A DNA stretch of 64,000 nucleotides from Lysobacteraceae bacterium SCN 69-320 (GTDB lineage Bacteria; Pseudomonadota; Gammaproteobacteria; Xanthomonadales; Rhodanobacteraceae): the NCBI GenBank assembly GCA_001725155.1, contig MEFP01000006.1, forward strand, positions 62,001 through 126,000, in the 5' to 3' direction. Positions 1 to 9,071 of the stretch are shown here, piece after piece. A model generated the notes under the pieces. It made no database searches. It was not told the origin of the DNA and worked only from the letters and a program-made list of their open reading frames with translations. Position numbers and translations under genes: made by a program. Numbering within the stretch: the first letter of the stretch is position 1; each line of letters begins with the position of its first letter.

Positions 1-153
1 GAGCTCCCCGGCCACCAGGGCGAACAGGCTGGACTTGCCGGCGCCGTTGCGCCCGGTTACGCCGACGCGCCATCCGGTATGGAGCTGAACGCTGGCATCG
101 GCGAAAAGCAGCTTGCTGCCGCGCCGCAGCGCGACCGAATCGAATCTGAGCAT
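1..153 (-). CDS. ABC-F family ATPase, N-terminal part only (YheS/Uup-like)
   Basis: Reading the minus strand from an ATG at 153 gives 51 codons open to the window edge. Residues 34-42 read GRNGAGKSS, a Walker A loop, preceded by the usual ABC-F start (a short beta strand, then RRGSKLLFADASV). ABC-F proteins are soluble tandem ATPases without membrane segments that act on the ribosome or in related roles; which branch this is cannot be settled from 51 residues, though the N-terminus resembles YheS. The rest lies outside the window. It diverges from the FKBP gene, and the 201 bases between them must carry both promoters. Confidence 0.8.
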   Translation of the reverse strand, partial: MLRFDSVALRRGSKLLFADASVQLHTGWRVGVTGRNGAGKSSLFALVAGEL

Positions 154-354
154 CCGGCTAGTCTACCAGCCGGGCCCGTCCGGTGTTTTCGCGGCCGGTC
201 GGAGCGGTCTGCAGGTCCGTCGGGAACTTCGACGGGCCCGGGCGGTCGCACCCCGCCGGACGTTTGCCTTCAACCCGCGCCGTCTCCACAATACGCCGCC
301 CCGTAGCGCCTAAGCGGCCATCGGGCCGCTAACCATCATTTTCAGGAGCACTAG

Positions 355-1098
355 ATGAGCAAGTTTCTGCAGAAGAGCCTGACTGCTGCCGCCATCGTTG
401 CGGCGCTCGGCACCGCCGGCGGCGCGTTCGCCCAGGAACTCAAGACCGAGAAGGACAAGGTCAGCTACATGGTCGGCATGGACGTGGGCAAGGGCCTGGC
501 CTCGATCAAGGACGAGATCGACATGGCCGTCGTGATCCAGGCTCTGCAGGCCTCGGTCAAGGGCGACAAGACCGCGCTGACGCAGGAAGAAGCGCTGAAG
601 ATCCGCCAGGACTTCATGACCAAGCTGCAGGCCAAGCGTGCGGCGGAAGAGAAGGCCAAGGCCGAGACCAACAAGAAGGCCGGCGACGAATTCCTGGCCA
701 AGAACAAGGGCAAGAAGGGCGTGACCACGACCGCTTCGGGCCTGCAGTACGAAGTCGTCAAGGCTGGCACCGGTCCGAAGCCGAAGGACACCGACACCGT
801 GCAGGTGCACTACACCGGCACCCTGCTCGACGGCACCAAGTTCGACAGCTCGGTCGACCGCGGCGAGCCGGCGACCTTCCCGCTCAAGGGCGTGATCCCG
901 GGCTGGACCGAAGGCCTGCAGCTGATGCCGGTCGGCTCCAAGTACAAGTTCTACATCCCGTCCAACCTCGCCTACGGCGAGAACGGCCCGGGCCCGATCG
1001 GCCCGAACGCCGTGCTGACGTTCGAAGTCGAACTGCTCAAGATCATGCCGCCGACGCCGGCCGAGCCGGCCAAGGCCGATCCGGCCAGCAAGAAGTAA
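355..1098 (+). CDS. FKBP-type peptidyl-prolyl cis-trans isomerase, periplasmic (FkpA/Mip-like)
   Basis: A 247-residue secreted prolyl isomerase that should catalyse cis-trans isomerisation of X-Pro bonds in periplasmic proteins. Residues 1-26 form a signal peptide ending AFA before Gln27. Residues about 30-125 are the helical, Lys-rich FKBP dimerisation domain, and about 140-233 the FKBP catalytic domain, with VHYTGTLLDGTKFDSS, the GVIPGW segment and the LAYGE segment. A Lys/Ala-rich tail ends the protein. The ATG at 355 follows AGGAG at 344-348. A strong terminator follows, so it is probably monocistronic. FkpA and Mip cannot be told apart from this alone. Confidence 0.95.
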   Translation: MSKFLQKSLTAAAIVAALGTAGGAFAQELKTEKDKVSYMVGMDVGKGLASIKDEIDMAVVIQALQASVKGDKTALTQEEALKIRQDFMTKLQAKRAAEEKAKAETNKKAGDEFLAKNKGKKGVTTTASGLQYEVVKAGTGPKPKDTDTVQVHYTGTLLDGTKFDSSVDRGEPATFPLKGVIPGWTEGLQLMPVGSKYKFYIPSNLAYGENGPGPIGPNAVLTFEVELLKIMPPTPAEPAKADPASKK

Positions 1099-1124
1099 TC
1101 GCGCGTTCGCGCACGATGTGACAC

Positions 1125-1158
1125 GGGGCGCGGCGAGCGTATCGCCGCGCCCCTTTTT
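1125..1158 (+). terminator. Rho-independent terminator of the FKBP gene
   Basis: A perfect 12-bp stem (1125-1136 GGGGCGCGGCGA with 1142-1153) closes a 5-base loop and is followed by TTTTT at 1154-1158, 27 bases after the FKBP stop codon. Confidence 0.92.
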
Positions 1159-1220
1159 GTTGTGCTGCGGCGCGCCTGGGCGCTGCTAGAATTTCGTGTT
1201 TTCCCGAGGATCTGCTACGC

Positions 1221-2561
1221 ATGAACGTCACCGTTTTCGGCACGGGCTACGTAGGCCTGGTCACCGGCACCTGCCTCGCGGAAATGGGCAATACCGTCGT
1301 CTGCGTCGACGTCGATGCGGCGAAGATCGCGCGGCTCAAGCAGGGGCAGATCCCGATCTACGAACCGGGCCTCGAAGAGCTGGTGCTGGCCAACCATGCC
1401 GCCGGCCGCCTGGCGTTCACCACCGAAGCGGCGCCAGCCATCGCGCATGGCGAGGTCATCTTCATCGCCGTCGGCACGCCGCCCGGCGAGGACGGCAGCG
1501 CCGACCTGAGCCACGTACTGGCGGTCGCGCGCACGATAGGCCGCCATCTCGGCGCCGGCAGCGTCATCGTCAACAAGTCCACCGTCCCGGTCGGTACGGC
1601 CGACCGCGTGCGTGACACCATCGCCGACGTCCTGGTCGAGCGCGGCGTGTCGATTGATTTCGACGTCGTCTCCAATCCGGAATTCCTCAAGGAAGGCGAT
1701 GCCGTCAACGACTGCATGCGCCCCGACCGCATTGTCATCGGCAGCGACAGCACGCGTGCGATCGCGTTGCTGCGCCGTCTGTACGCGCCGTTCAACCGCA
1801 ACCACGACCGCATCGTGCTGATGGACGTGCGTTCGGCCGAGCTGACCAAGTACGCGGCCAACGCGATGCTCGCGACCAAGATCAGCTTCATGAACGAAAT
1901 GGCCAATATCGCCGAACGCGTCGGAGCGGACATCGAGCTCGTGCGCCACGGCATAGGCTCGGACCCGCGCATCGGCTATCACTTCATCTATCCGGGCGCC
2001 GGCTACGGCGGTTCCTGCTTTCCGAAGGATGTGCAGGCGCTGGATCGCATCGCGCGTGCGCACGGCTACGAACCGCGCCTGCTGCAGTCGGTGGAACAGG
2101 TCAACGACGCGCAGAAGAACCGGCTGTTCGAACTCGTCGACGGCCATTTCGGCGGCGATCTGCGCGGCCGCACGTTCGCGCTGTGGGGGCTGGCGTTCAA
2201 GCCGAATACCGACGACATGCGCGAAGCGCCGAGCCGGCGGCTGCTGGAGCAGCTCTGGCGCGCCGGCGCGCGGGTGCGCGCCTACGATCCCGAAGCCCGC
2301 GGCGAAGCGCGTCACATCTTCGGCGAGCGCGACGACCTGGTCCTCTGCGAACAGCCGCTGCAGGCGCTGGACGGCGCCGACGCGCTGATCGTCGTGACCG
2401 AATGGAAGGCGTTCCGCAGTCCGGATTTCCGCCAGCTGGCCGCGCGTCTCACGCACAAGGTCGTGTTCGACGGCCGCAACATCTACGACCCGGCCGGCGT
2501 CGAAGCCGCCGGTCTTGCTTACTACGGCATAGGCCGCGGCCGCAGCGTCGCGCGGCACTGA
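1221..2561 (+). CDS. ugd: UDP-glucose 6-dehydrogenase
   Basis: Oxidises UDP-glucose to UDP-glucuronate with two NAD+. The 446-residue protein has the N-terminal dinucleotide fold (FGTGYVG at 6-12), the NKSTVPVGT segment, [10 protein letters not shown], and the active-site loop [10 protein letters not shown] with catalytic Cys266, followed by the C-terminal UDP-binding domain ([16 protein letters not shown]). Length is normal for the family. The ATG at 1221 has a CGAGGA Shine-Dalgarno at 1205-1210. With gmd just downstream it supplies nucleotide sugars for exopolysaccharide or LPS; no glycosyltransferase is nearby, so the final polymer is unknown. Confidence 0.96.
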   Translation: MNVTVFGTGYVGLVTGTCLAEMGNTVVCVDVDAAKIARLKQGQIPIYEPGLEELVLANHAAGRLAFTTEAAPAIAHGEVIFIAVGTPPGEDGSADLSHVLAVARTIGRHLGAGSVIVNKSTVPVGTADRVRDTIADVLVERGVSIDFDVVSNPEFLKEGDAVNDCMRPDRIVIGSDSTRAIALLRRLYAPFNRNHDRIVLMDVRSAELTKYAANAMLATKISFMNEMANIAERVGADIELVRHGIGSDPRIGYHFIYPGAGYGGSCFPKDVQALDRIARAHGYEPRLLQSVEQVNDAQKNRLFELVDGHFGGDLRGRTFALWGLAFKPNTDDMREAPSRRLLEQLWRAGARVRAYDPEARGEARHIFGERDDLVLCEQPLQALDGADALIVVTEWKAFRSPDFRQLAARLTHKVVFDGRNIYDPAGVEAAGLAYYGIGRGRSVARH

Positions 2562-2598
2562 GCGTGTTGCCGTGCCGACCGGGGAGGGTAGGGACACC

Positions 2599-3723
2599 AT
2601 GTCCAAGCGGGCGTTGATTACCGGCATTACCGGCCAGGACGGTGCGTACCTGGCCGAACTGCTGCTCGGCAAGGGGTACGAGGTGCATGGCATCAAGCGG
2701 CGCACGTCCTCGTTCAATTCCGAGCGCATTGATCACCTTTACCACGAGCTCGACGAAGCCGTGCCGAAGGTGCATCTGCATTACGGCGACCTGACCGACT
2801 CGCTGAGTCTGCTGCGCGTCATGCAACTGGTGCAGCCCGACGAAATCTACAACCTCGGCGCGCAGAGCCACGTCGCCGTGTCGTTCGAGGAGCCGGAGTT
2901 CACCGCTAATGCCGACGCGCTGGGCACGCTGCGACTGCTCGAAGCCATGCGCATACTGGGACTCGGCGAGCGCACGCGCTTCTACCAGGCATCGACCTCC
3001 GAGCTGTTCGGCCTCGTGCAGCAGTCGCCGCAGAGCGAGACCACGCCGTTCCATCCGCGCTCGCCCTACGGCGTGGCCAAGCTGTATGCGCACTGGATCA
3101 CGCAGAATTATCGCGAGGCCTACGGCCTGTACGCCTGCAGCGGCATCCTGTTCAATCACGAATCGCCGCTGCGCGGGGAAACCTTCGTCACGCGCAAGAT
3201 CACGCGCGGCCTCGCGCGTTGCGTCTACGGCCTGCAGCAGTGCGTCTACCTCGGCAATCTCGACGCGCGCCGCGACTGGGGCCATGCGCGCGACTACGTC
3301 GAAGCGCAGTGGCTGATGCTGCAGCAGGACCAGCCGCGCGACTACATCATCGCCACGGGCCACCAGCACACGGTGCGCGAGTTCGTCGAACTTGCCGCGC
3401 AGGCGCTGCAACTGGAGCTGGAATTCAGCGGCAGCGGCCTGGAACAGACGGCACGTGTCGTGCGTTGCGGTCTGCCGGGCAGCCGCCTGCAGGGCGGCGA
3501 AGTCGTCGTGCGCATCCATCCGCGCTATTTCCGTCCGGCCGAGGTCGACACCCTGGTCGGCGATGCCTCGCGCGCCGCACGCGAGCTCGGCTGGCGGCCG
3601 CGCGTGGCGTTCCCGGCTCTCGTTGCCGAAATGGCCGAAGCCGACCGCCGGCTGGCCGAACGCGAGACCCAGGGACTGATAGGATCGCGTCATGGCCGCC
3701 ACCTGATCGAGAAGCTGGGCTGA
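2599..3723 (+). CDS. gmd: GDP-mannose 4,6-dehydratase
   Basis: Converts GDP-mannose to GDP-4-keto-6-deoxymannose, precursor of GDP-fucose, GDP-rhamnose and relatives. A 374-residue extended SDR with NAD(P) motif GITGQDG at 9-15, the family block [15 protein letters not shown], catalytic S/T at 132-134 in STSELFG, and Tyr157/Lys161 in [23 protein letters not shown] and the C-terminal [11 protein letters not shown] block are diagnostic of GMD. The ATG at 2599 is preferred over an in-frame ATG at 2572 because the family begins [15 protein letters not shown] and GGAGG lies at 2583-2587. The second-step enzyme (GMER or RMD) is not in the window. Confidence 0.95.
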   Translation: MSKRALITGITGQDGAYLAELLLGKGYEVHGIKRRTSSFNSERIDHLYHELDEAVPKVHLHYGDLTDSLSLLRVMQLVQPDEIYNLGAQSHVAVSFEEPEFTANADALGTLRLLEAMRILGLGERTRFYQASTSELFGLVQQSPQSETTPFHPRSPYGVAKLYAHWITQNYREAYGLYACSGILFNHESPLRGETFVTRKITRGLARCVYGLQQCVYLGNLDARRDWGHARDYVEAQWLMLQQDQPRDYIIATGHQHTVREFVELAAQALQLELEFSGSGLEQTARVVRCGLPGSRLQGGEVVVRIHPRYFRPAEVDTLVGDASRAARELGWRPRVAFPALVAEMAEADRRLAERETQGLIGSRHGRHLIEKLG

Positions 3724-3724
3724 C

Positions 3725-3946
3725 ATGCCGATAGCCGCCACCCTGGAAGAACGCCTGACCGAGCTCGAAGTACGCTTCGCCTTCCTCGAGGAGACTGTCG
3801 CCGTGCTCAACACCACGGTCGCGGCCCACGATCGCGTGCTGGGCGAGATGCGCGAGGAGTTCCGCCGTCTGCGCAGCGAACTCGGCGTCGTGCGTTCCAG
3901 CCTGAGCCACGATCCGGCGACCGAGCCGCCCCCGCCGCATTACTGA
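3725..3946 (+). CDS. slyX: SlyX family protein
   Basis: A 73-residue protein starting one base after the gmd stop. It is almost entirely coiled coil: heptad-rich EERLTELEVRFAFLEETV, a central AAHDRVLGEMREEFRRLRSEL, and a C-terminus ending PPPPHY, the recognisable SlyX signature. Molecular function is not established; the name comes from an E. coli locus next to slyD. Its position suggests co-transcription with ugd and gmd, probably by chance of operon structure rather than shared function. Confidence 0.88.
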   Translation: MPIAATLEERLTELEVRFAFLEETVAVLNTTVAAHDRVLGEMREEFRRLRSELGVVRSSLSHDPATEPPPPHY

Positions 3947-3988
3947 CCGAACCGTTCCACCGCCAGCCTTTGCCGTCGAATATCTGCC

Positions 3989-4603
3989 ATGGCCGATTCC
4001 CTGCGTGACCAGTTGTTGAAAAGTGGGCTGGTTCAGAAGTTGAAGTCCGAAGCCAAGCCCGAACAGCCGCGTGCGCCGGCCGCCAGGCCAGGCGGCCGTC
4101 CCGGCGACAGCCGCGGTCCGCGGCCGGGCCAGAACCAGAGCCAGGGCAAGCCGCCGCCGCGCGGCGCGAATTCCGCACCGAAACCGCCGAGACCGGCCGG
4201 CGGCGAACCGGATCTGGCTCAGGCCTATGCGCTGCGCGCGCGCAGCGAGCGCGAGGAGCGCGAACGCGCCCAGCGCGAGGCCGAGCAGAAGGCACGCGAG
4301 AAGCGCGAGCGGCGCGAACAGGTCGCGCGCCTGCTCAACGGCAAGGCGCTGAACGCGGCCGACGCCGAACACGCGCGGCATTTCGAGCACGGCGGCAAGA
4401 TCCGCCGCGTCTATTGCACCCAGGACCAGCTCGCCGCGCTGAATCGCGGCGAACTCGCCGTCGTGCAGCACAACGGCCGCTATCTGATCGTCGCCGTCGA
4501 GGTCGCGCAGCAGGTCAAGGCCGTGCTGGCCGACGCGCTCGTGCTGCTGGTCGATCCGAATGCGCCGGTGGAGGACGATGTGCCGGCGGATCTGATCTGG
4601 TGA
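3989..4603 (+). CDS. DUF2058 family protein (YaiL-like)
   Basis: A 204-residue soluble protein beginning MADSLRDQLLKSGL, the usual DUF2058 start. Residues about 20-75 are a low-complexity Lys/Pro/Arg/Gly-rich linker, about 80-115 a charged helix (REEREREQ-type repeats), and the C-terminal half is the conserved domain with FEHGGKIRRVYC and LVVDPNAPVEDDVP-like blocks. E. coli YaiL has been annotated as a nucleoprotein or polynucleotide-associated enzyme, but no reaction is established. It converges with the acetoacetyl-CoA reductase gene; the 64 bases between show no U-tract terminator. Confidence 0.85.
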   Translation: MADSLRDQLLKSGLVQKLKSEAKPEQPRAPAARPGGRPGDSRGPRPGQNQSQGKPPPRGANSAPKPPRPAGGEPDLAQAYALRARSEREERERAQREAEQKAREKRERREQVARLLNGKALNAADAEHARHFEHGGKIRRVYCTQDQLAALNRGELAVVQHNGRYLIVAVEVAQQVKAVLADALVLLVDPNAPVEDDVPADLIW

Positions 4604-4667
4604 AGGCAAGCTGCCGGCGGGCCATTGCGGCCGGCCGGCGATACGGGCGGCGCAAGGCGCCGTCCGC

Positions 4668-5414
4668 TCAGAAATCCATGAAATAGCCGCCGTTGACCGG
4701 AATGTTCGCGCCGGTGATGAAGCCCGAATCGGCCGCGGCGAGGAAGTCGACCACGCGGGCGATCTCGGCCGGCTTGCCGAGGCGGCCGACCGGCACGTCG
4801 GCGATGATGCCTTCGCGGATCTCCGGCGCGATCTGCAGCACCATGGCGGTCTCGCAATAGCCCGGCGAAACGCTGTTGACGGTCACGCCCTTGCGCGCGA
4901 CTTCGCGCGCAAGCGCCATCGTGAAGCCGTGCATGCCGGCCTTGGCCGCCGCATAGTTGGTCTGGCCGAACTGGCCGGTCTGGCCGTTGACCGAAGAAAT
5001 GTTGACGATGCGACCGTAGCCGCGCGTGCACATGCCGTCGACGGCGTTGCGGCAGAGGTTGTAGACGCCGTCGAGATTGACGGTCAGCACGCTGCGCCAC
5101 TGTTCCCGGCTCATCTTGCGCAGGGTCGTGTCGCGCGTGATGCCGGCGGCGTTGACGAGCACGTCGAGGCTGCCGAATTCGGCCTCGACCTCGCGCACCA
5201 GCGTGGCGCAGGCGTCGAAGTCGCTGATGTCCAGCGGTGTGAAGCGGATGAACGGTGCCAGGTCGGCAGTTTCCTCGCGGAACGCCTCGATGCGCTCGGC
5301 GCGGGCGGCGAGGTCGGCGGCAATCACATGATGGCCGGATTGGGCCAGATGCCGGCAGATGGCCGTGCCGAGTCCGCCTATGCCGCCGCTGACTACTGCG
5401 ATGCGCCGATTCAT
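4668..5414 (-). CDS. phaB: Acetoacetyl-CoA reductase (SDR family), copy 1
   Basis: A 248-residue short-chain dehydrogenase predicted to reduce acetoacetyl-CoA to (R)-3-hydroxybutyryl-CoA with NADPH, the monomer for polyhydroxybutyrate. Visible are the nucleotide motif GGIGGLG, NAAG, catalytic Ser in NISSVNG, and Tyr/Lys in YAAAKAGMHGF. The VNGQTGQFGQTNYAAAKAG stretch and the NGGYFMDF end are typical of PhaB. The ATG at 5414 was chosen because AGGGGG lies ten bases upstream and the SDR fold starts there; an upstream in-frame ATG would add 12 unrelated residues. FabG is the main alternative, made less likely by the phaR neighbour. Confidence 0.85.
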   Translation of the reverse strand: MNRRIAVVSGGIGGLGTAICRHLAQSGHHVIAADLAARAERIEAFREETADLAPFIRFTPLDISDFDACATLVREVEAEFGSLDVLVNAAGITRDTTLRKMSREQWRSVLTVNLDGVYNLCRNAVDGMCTRGYGRIVNISSVNGQTGQFGQTNYAAAKAGMHGFTMALAREVARKGVTVNSVSPGYCETAMVLQIAPEIREGIIADVPVGRLGKPAEIARVVDFLAAADSGFITGANIPVNGGYFMDF

Positions 5415-5522
5415 GCGTTTTTTTCCCCCTGAGGCTATGGCTGCACGCACAATGACCGCGCCGCAAGAGCGACGCAGGCTACGGGTGCCGGAAGGGGCGC
5501 GGCGGACGGCCGCGCCGGTTGC

Positions 5523-6017
5523 TCAGGACTTTTCCTTGTCCTTGTCCTTGTTGCCGCCGCCGGCCTTCATCGAGCTCGATGCGGCGTTCAGGAAGCCCTG
5601 TTGCAGGGACTTCCACATGTCCATGTTGCGTTCGGTCAGATCGTTGAGCATCGACCAGGGCGTCTGGCCCATCATCGTATTGAGCTGGCTGCGGAACTGC
5701 TGCTGCTGGTCGAGGAAGACCTGCAGGCTGCGTTCGAGATAGCCGCCCATGAAGCCCTGCAGCGAGTCGCCGTAGAAACGGATCACCTGCGACAGCAGCT
5801 GCGTCGTGAACATCGGCTGGCCGCGTTCTTCGTGCTCGGCGATGATCTGCAGCAGGACCGAACGGGTCAGCTCTTCGCCGGTCTTGGCGTCGCGGACTTC
5901 GAACTCTTCGCCGTCGACCACGAGCTGGCGGACTTCCTCCAGCGTGATGTAGCTCGAGATCTCGGTGTCGTAGAGCCGACGGTTCGGGTACTTCTTGATG
6001 ACTCGGACTTGTGCCAT
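5523..6017 (-). CDS. phaR: Polyhydroxyalkanoate synthesis repressor PhaR
   Basis: A 164-residue regulator. Residues 5-65 are the PHB/PHA DNA-binding domain (RVIKKYPNRRLYDTEISSYI, then EFEVRDAKTGEELTRSVLLQI), followed by the PHB-accumulation regulatory domain (FMGGYLERSLQVF) and a Lys/Asp-rich tail. In known systems PhaR binds both nascent PHB granules and phasin/PHA promoters, relieving repression when polymer appears. It lies between two acetoacetyl-CoA reductase genes on the same strand, 108 bases before the downstream copy, so the three form a PHB block. No phaC synthase or phasin gene is in the window. Confidence 0.93.
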   Translation of the reverse strand: MAQVRVIKKYPNRRLYDTEISSYITLEEVRQLVVDGEEFEVRDAKTGEELTRSVLLQIIAEHEERGQPMFTTQLLSQVIRFYGDSLQGFMGGYLERSLQVFLDQQQQFRSQLNTMMGQTPWSMLNDLTERNMDMWKSLQQGFLNAASSSMKAGGGNKDKDKEKS

Positions 6018-6209
6018 GCCGGCAAGCTAGCACGGCTTGCGGCGATGCACCAGCCGGTTTGCTGCGCAGCATTACCTTTGGCACAGAAGCGAAGCGGCCT
6101 GGCGCCTGCGCTGTGGAGAGCGGGGTGTCCCGGAGCGTTGCCGTAGCGCGCTTGGCGCGCTGCGCCGCAGCGCGACCCGGCCGCGGTCGCGGCCGGGTCG
6201 CGAAGGACC

Positions 6210-6950
6210 TTACCAGCCCATGTAGTGGCCGCCGTTGATCGACAGGTTGGCGCCCGTGACCCAGCCGGCGTCGTCGGGGATGAAGAAGCCGACCGCATAG
6301 GCGATCTCGTCGGGATTGCCCAGACGGCCCACCGGAATCTGTGCGGCGATCTTGGCGCGCACCTCTTCGGGCACGGCCATGACCATCTCGGTCGCGACGT
6401 AGCCGGGCGACACGGTGTTCACCGTGATGCCGAACTTCGCGTTCTCCTGCGCCAGCGAGATCGTGAAGCCATGCATGCCGGCCTTGGACGCGGCGTAGTT
6501 GGCCTGACCGTACTGGCCCTTCTGGCCGTTGATGGAGCTGATCTGGATGATGCGGCCCCATTTGCGCTCGCGCATGCCGTCGATGACCGGACGCGTCACG
6601 TTGAAGCACGAATTGAGGTTGGTGTTGATGACTTCCTGCCACTGCAGCGCAGACATCTTGTGGAAAGTGCCGTCGCGCGTGATGCCGGCGTTGTTGACGA
6701 GGATGTCCACCGGGCCGAGCTGGTCGACGACTTCACGCACCATGGCTTCGGCCGAAGCCGGGTCGGCCACGTCGCCGGCGGCCAGGGCCACGTCGACGCC
6801 GTCGCGCTTGAGTGCTTCCTGCCACGCCGTCGCGCGCGCCTTGTCGCGATAGTTGGTGGCGACCTTGTGCCCCATCGCCGCCAGCTTGCGCACGATCGCC
6901 GTGCCGATACCGCCCGTTCCGCCCGTCACCAATGCCACGCGTGTGGTCAT
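6210..6950 (-). CDS. phaB: Acetoacetyl-CoA reductase (SDR family), copy 2
   Basis: A 246-residue SDR, closer to classical PhaB than copy 1: TGGTGGIG at the nucleotide site, NYRDK after beta-2 (a basic residue compatible with NADPH), NNAG, catalytic Ser in QISSINGQKGQYGQ, Tyr/Lys in YAASKAGMHGFT, and C-terminus NGGHYMGW. The ATG at 6950 follows GGAGTGGAG and begins the Rossmann strand; an in-frame ATG 12 codons upstream lacks these. It precedes phaR, with 192 bases between. Two divergent reductases around one phaR suggest paralogues with different cofactor or chain preference, which the sequence alone cannot prove. Confidence 0.88.
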   Translation of the reverse strand: MTTRVALVTGGTGGIGTAIVRKLAAMGHKVATNYRDKARATAWQEALKRDGVDVALAAGDVADPASAEAMVREVVDQLGPVDILVNNAGITRDGTFHKMSALQWQEVINTNLNSCFNVTRPVIDGMRERKWGRIIQISSINGQKGQYGQANYAASKAGMHGFTISLAQENAKFGITVNTVSPGYVATEMVMAVPEEVRAKIAAQIPVGRLGNPDEIAYAVGFFIPDDAGWVTGANLSINGGHYMGW

Positions 6951-7033
6951 GCTCCACTCCCAGTTAGTCGTCGTGATCCGTCGCAACGCGGGAAAGCCGC
7001 GAGACGCGGACTTCGCGGGATTCTACACAAGCC

Positions 7034-7936
7034 TCATGCACTGCCATGACGCATCCGCACAATCGACGCGGTATGCGGAATCGCCGCGACGTCGAAGACC
7101 TCGACCGCCGCGGCCAGCAACGCGGGCGGCGAGGCGGCATGACTCAGGCGCGCGATCGGCAGGCCGAGAAATTCCAGCGCGGCGCGCAGCGCCGGCAGCG
7201 GGTCGGTCGCGTCGATCGGCAGCGCCTGGTCCTGCTTGCTGAGCTTGCGTCCGGCCGCATCCAGCGCGAGCGGCAGATGCAGATACGCCGGCGTCGGCAG
7301 GCCCAGGCGTTGCTGCAGCAGGATCTGCCGCGGCGTGGAGTCGAGCAGGTCGGCGCCGCGTACGACCTCGCTGATGCCCTGCGCCGCATCGTCGACGACG
7401 ACGGCGAGCTGGTAGGCGTAATAGCCCTCGACGCGTCGCACCACGAAGTCGCCGACTTCCGTGGCCAGAGGCTGCTCATAGCGGCCGAGCAGCCGATCGT
7501 CGAAGCCCAGCGTGAGGTCGGGCACGCGCAGGCGCCAGGCCGGTGCGCGGTCCTGCGCGGGCGCCGCGACGCACGGGCTGTGATGCAGGCCGGCGCTGCG
7601 CTGCAGGTCGCTGCGGCTGCACCAGCAGGGGAAGGCGTGCCCGGCATCGACGAGCTGTCGCAGCGCCGCGGCATAGGCGTCGTGGCGCTGGTGCTGCCAG
7701 AGTATCGGTTCGTCGGAGACCAGGCCGAATGCGGCCAGGGTTTCGATCTGCTGCTGTGCGGCGCCGGCGACCTCGCGCGGCGGATCCAGATCCTCGATGC
7801 GGATGATCCAGCTGCCGCTGCGGCTGCGCGCGCGCAGCCAGCTGCCGATGGCGGCGACCAGAGAACCGAAATGCAGCGCGCCGGTCGGCGACGGCGCGAA
7901 GCGTCCGCGATACGCCGGGGCAGGGCGGCCGTTCAT
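7034..7936 (-). CDS. gluQ: Glutamyl-Q tRNA(Asp) synthetase
   Basis: A 300-residue truncated paralogue of glutamyl-tRNA synthetase that attaches glutamate to queuosine at position 34 of tRNA-Asp. It has RGRFAPSPTGALHFGSLVAA (the HIGH-equivalent), RIEDLDPPR, the four zinc-binding Cys/His/Tyr positions around CWCSRSDL and SPCVA, YAYQLAVVVDDA, and the KMSKS-equivalent GRKLSKQDQA. It lacks the C-terminal anticodon-binding domain, and the length matches the GluQ-RS family. The dksA-gluQ linkage common in other gammaproteobacteria is absent: the dksA-like gene is 17 kb away. Confidence 0.93.
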   Translation of the reverse strand: MNGRPAPAYRGRFAPSPTGALHFGSLVAAIGSWLRARSRSGSWIIRIEDLDPPREVAGAAQQQIETLAAFGLVSDEPILWQHQRHDAYAAALRQLVDAGHAFPCWCSRSDLQRSAGLHHSPCVAAPAQDRAPAWRLRVPDLTLGFDDRLLGRYEQPLATEVGDFVVRRVEGYYAYQLAVVVDDAAQGISEVVRGADLLDSTPRQILLQQRLGLPTPAYLHLPLALDAAGRKLSKQDQALPIDATDPLPALRAALEFLGLPIARLSHAASPPALLAAAVEVFDVAAIPHTASIVRMRHGSA

Positions 7937-8088
7937 GCGTTGACGACGCGGCGGTGGCTAGGCTGCCGGCGGCTGCGTGTCATGCGGCCTGCGTGCCTGC
8001 GCCTTGCGGCGCGCGCTTGAACTCTCCGGTTCCGGACGCAACTAGAGCCGGAGCCGGATTTCGTTTTCCGCTATGGGAATCTGCCGCC

Positions 8089-8949
8089 ATGCGCATCGTG
8101 TTGTTCCTGGCCACCAACCTGGCCGTCCTGTTTCTGTTGACCATCGTCATCAAGCTGTTCGGCCTCGACGCCGGCAGCACACGCAATCTGACCTCGATGC
8201 TGATCATGGCGGCGGTCATCGGCATGGGCGGCTCGTTCATCTCGCTGGCCCTGTCCAAGTGGATGGCCAAGCGTGCGACCGGCGCGCAGGTCATCACCCA
8301 GCCGCAGAACGAAGCCGAGCAGTGGCTGTATAGCACGGTCAAGCGCCAGGCCGAGAAGGCCGGCATCGGCATGCCGGAGGTCGCGATCTACGGCGGTCCC
8401 GAGATGAATGCGTTCGCCACTGGCATGAGCCGCGACCACGCGCTCGTCGCCGTCAGCATCGGCTTGCTGCAGAACATGGACCGGCGCCAGATCGAGGCCG
8501 TGCTCGCGCACGAGATCAGCCATGTCGCCAACGGCGACATGGTCACCATGGGCCTTATCCAGGGTGTTCTCAATACGTTCGTGATCTTTCTCGCGCGCAT
8601 CATCGGCTCGGTCGTCGATTCGTTCCTGCGCGGCGACCGCGACAACGGAGGCGGCGGCATCGGCTATTTCGTGACCGTCATGGTCGCCCAGCTCGTGCTC
8701 GGCGTGTTCGCCTCGATGATCGTCATGTGGTTCTCGCGCTGGCGCGAGTTCCGCGCCGATGCGGGTTCGGCGCGTCTGGAAGGCAAGGACGCGATGATCT
8801 CGGCGCTGCAGCGGCTGGCCGCAGGCCATGGCGAATCGACCCTGCCCAAGGAAGTCGCCGCGTTCGGCATCGCCGGTTCGTTCGGCAAGCTGTTCGCAAG
8901 CCATCCGCCGATCGAGGATCGCATCGCGGCGCTGCAGCAGCGGGCCTGA
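8089..8949 (+). CDS. htpX: Membrane zinc metalloprotease HtpX
   Basis: A 286-residue inner-membrane M48 peptidase involved in quality control of membrane proteins. Two hydrophobic segments occupy about 4-28 and 38-60, the zinc motif HEISH is at 141-145, two further hydrophobic stretches cover about 157-180 and 190-215, and the third ligand is expected in the FRADAGSA region. The start is the ATG at 8089, where the family's MRIVLFLATNLAV begins; a longer in-frame reading back to 7954 would add 45 residues of non-family sequence. A bidirectional terminator follows. Confidence 0.94.
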   Translation: MRIVLFLATNLAVLFLLTIVIKLFGLDAGSTRNLTSMLIMAAVIGMGGSFISLALSKWMAKRATGAQVITQPQNEAEQWLYSTVKRQAEKAGIGMPEVAIYGGPEMNAFATGMSRDHALVAVSIGLLQNMDRRQIEAVLAHEISHVANGDMVTMGLIQGVLNTFVIFLARIIGSVVDSFLRGDRDNGGGGIGYFVTVMVAQLVLGVFASMIVMWFSRWREFRADAGSARLEGKDAMISALQRLAAGHGESTLPKEVAAFGIAGSFGKLFASHPPIEDRIAALQQRA

Positions 8950-8992
8950 TCGCTCAACCAGGGGCCGGTCTGCGACCGGCTCCCGCGCAACG

Positions 8993-9018
8993 AAAAAGCG
9001 GCCTTACGGCCGCTTTTT
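8993..9018. terminator. Bidirectional terminator between htpX and fimX
   Basis: AAAAAGCGGCC (8993-9003) and its perfect complement at 9008-9018 enclose a TTAC loop. The T-run on either strand lets it terminate both htpX from the left and fimX from the right. Confidence 0.9.
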
Positions 9019-9071
9019 CGTGACACCGCAGCGCGGCATCGGTCGGTTCGCGCCGATGCAGGTGGCCGCGC

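Noticed and set aside
1215-2729. A 504-codon minus-strand frame over ugd.
   Set aside because: It mirrors the ugd reading frame and spans the intergenic region into gmd without any family features.
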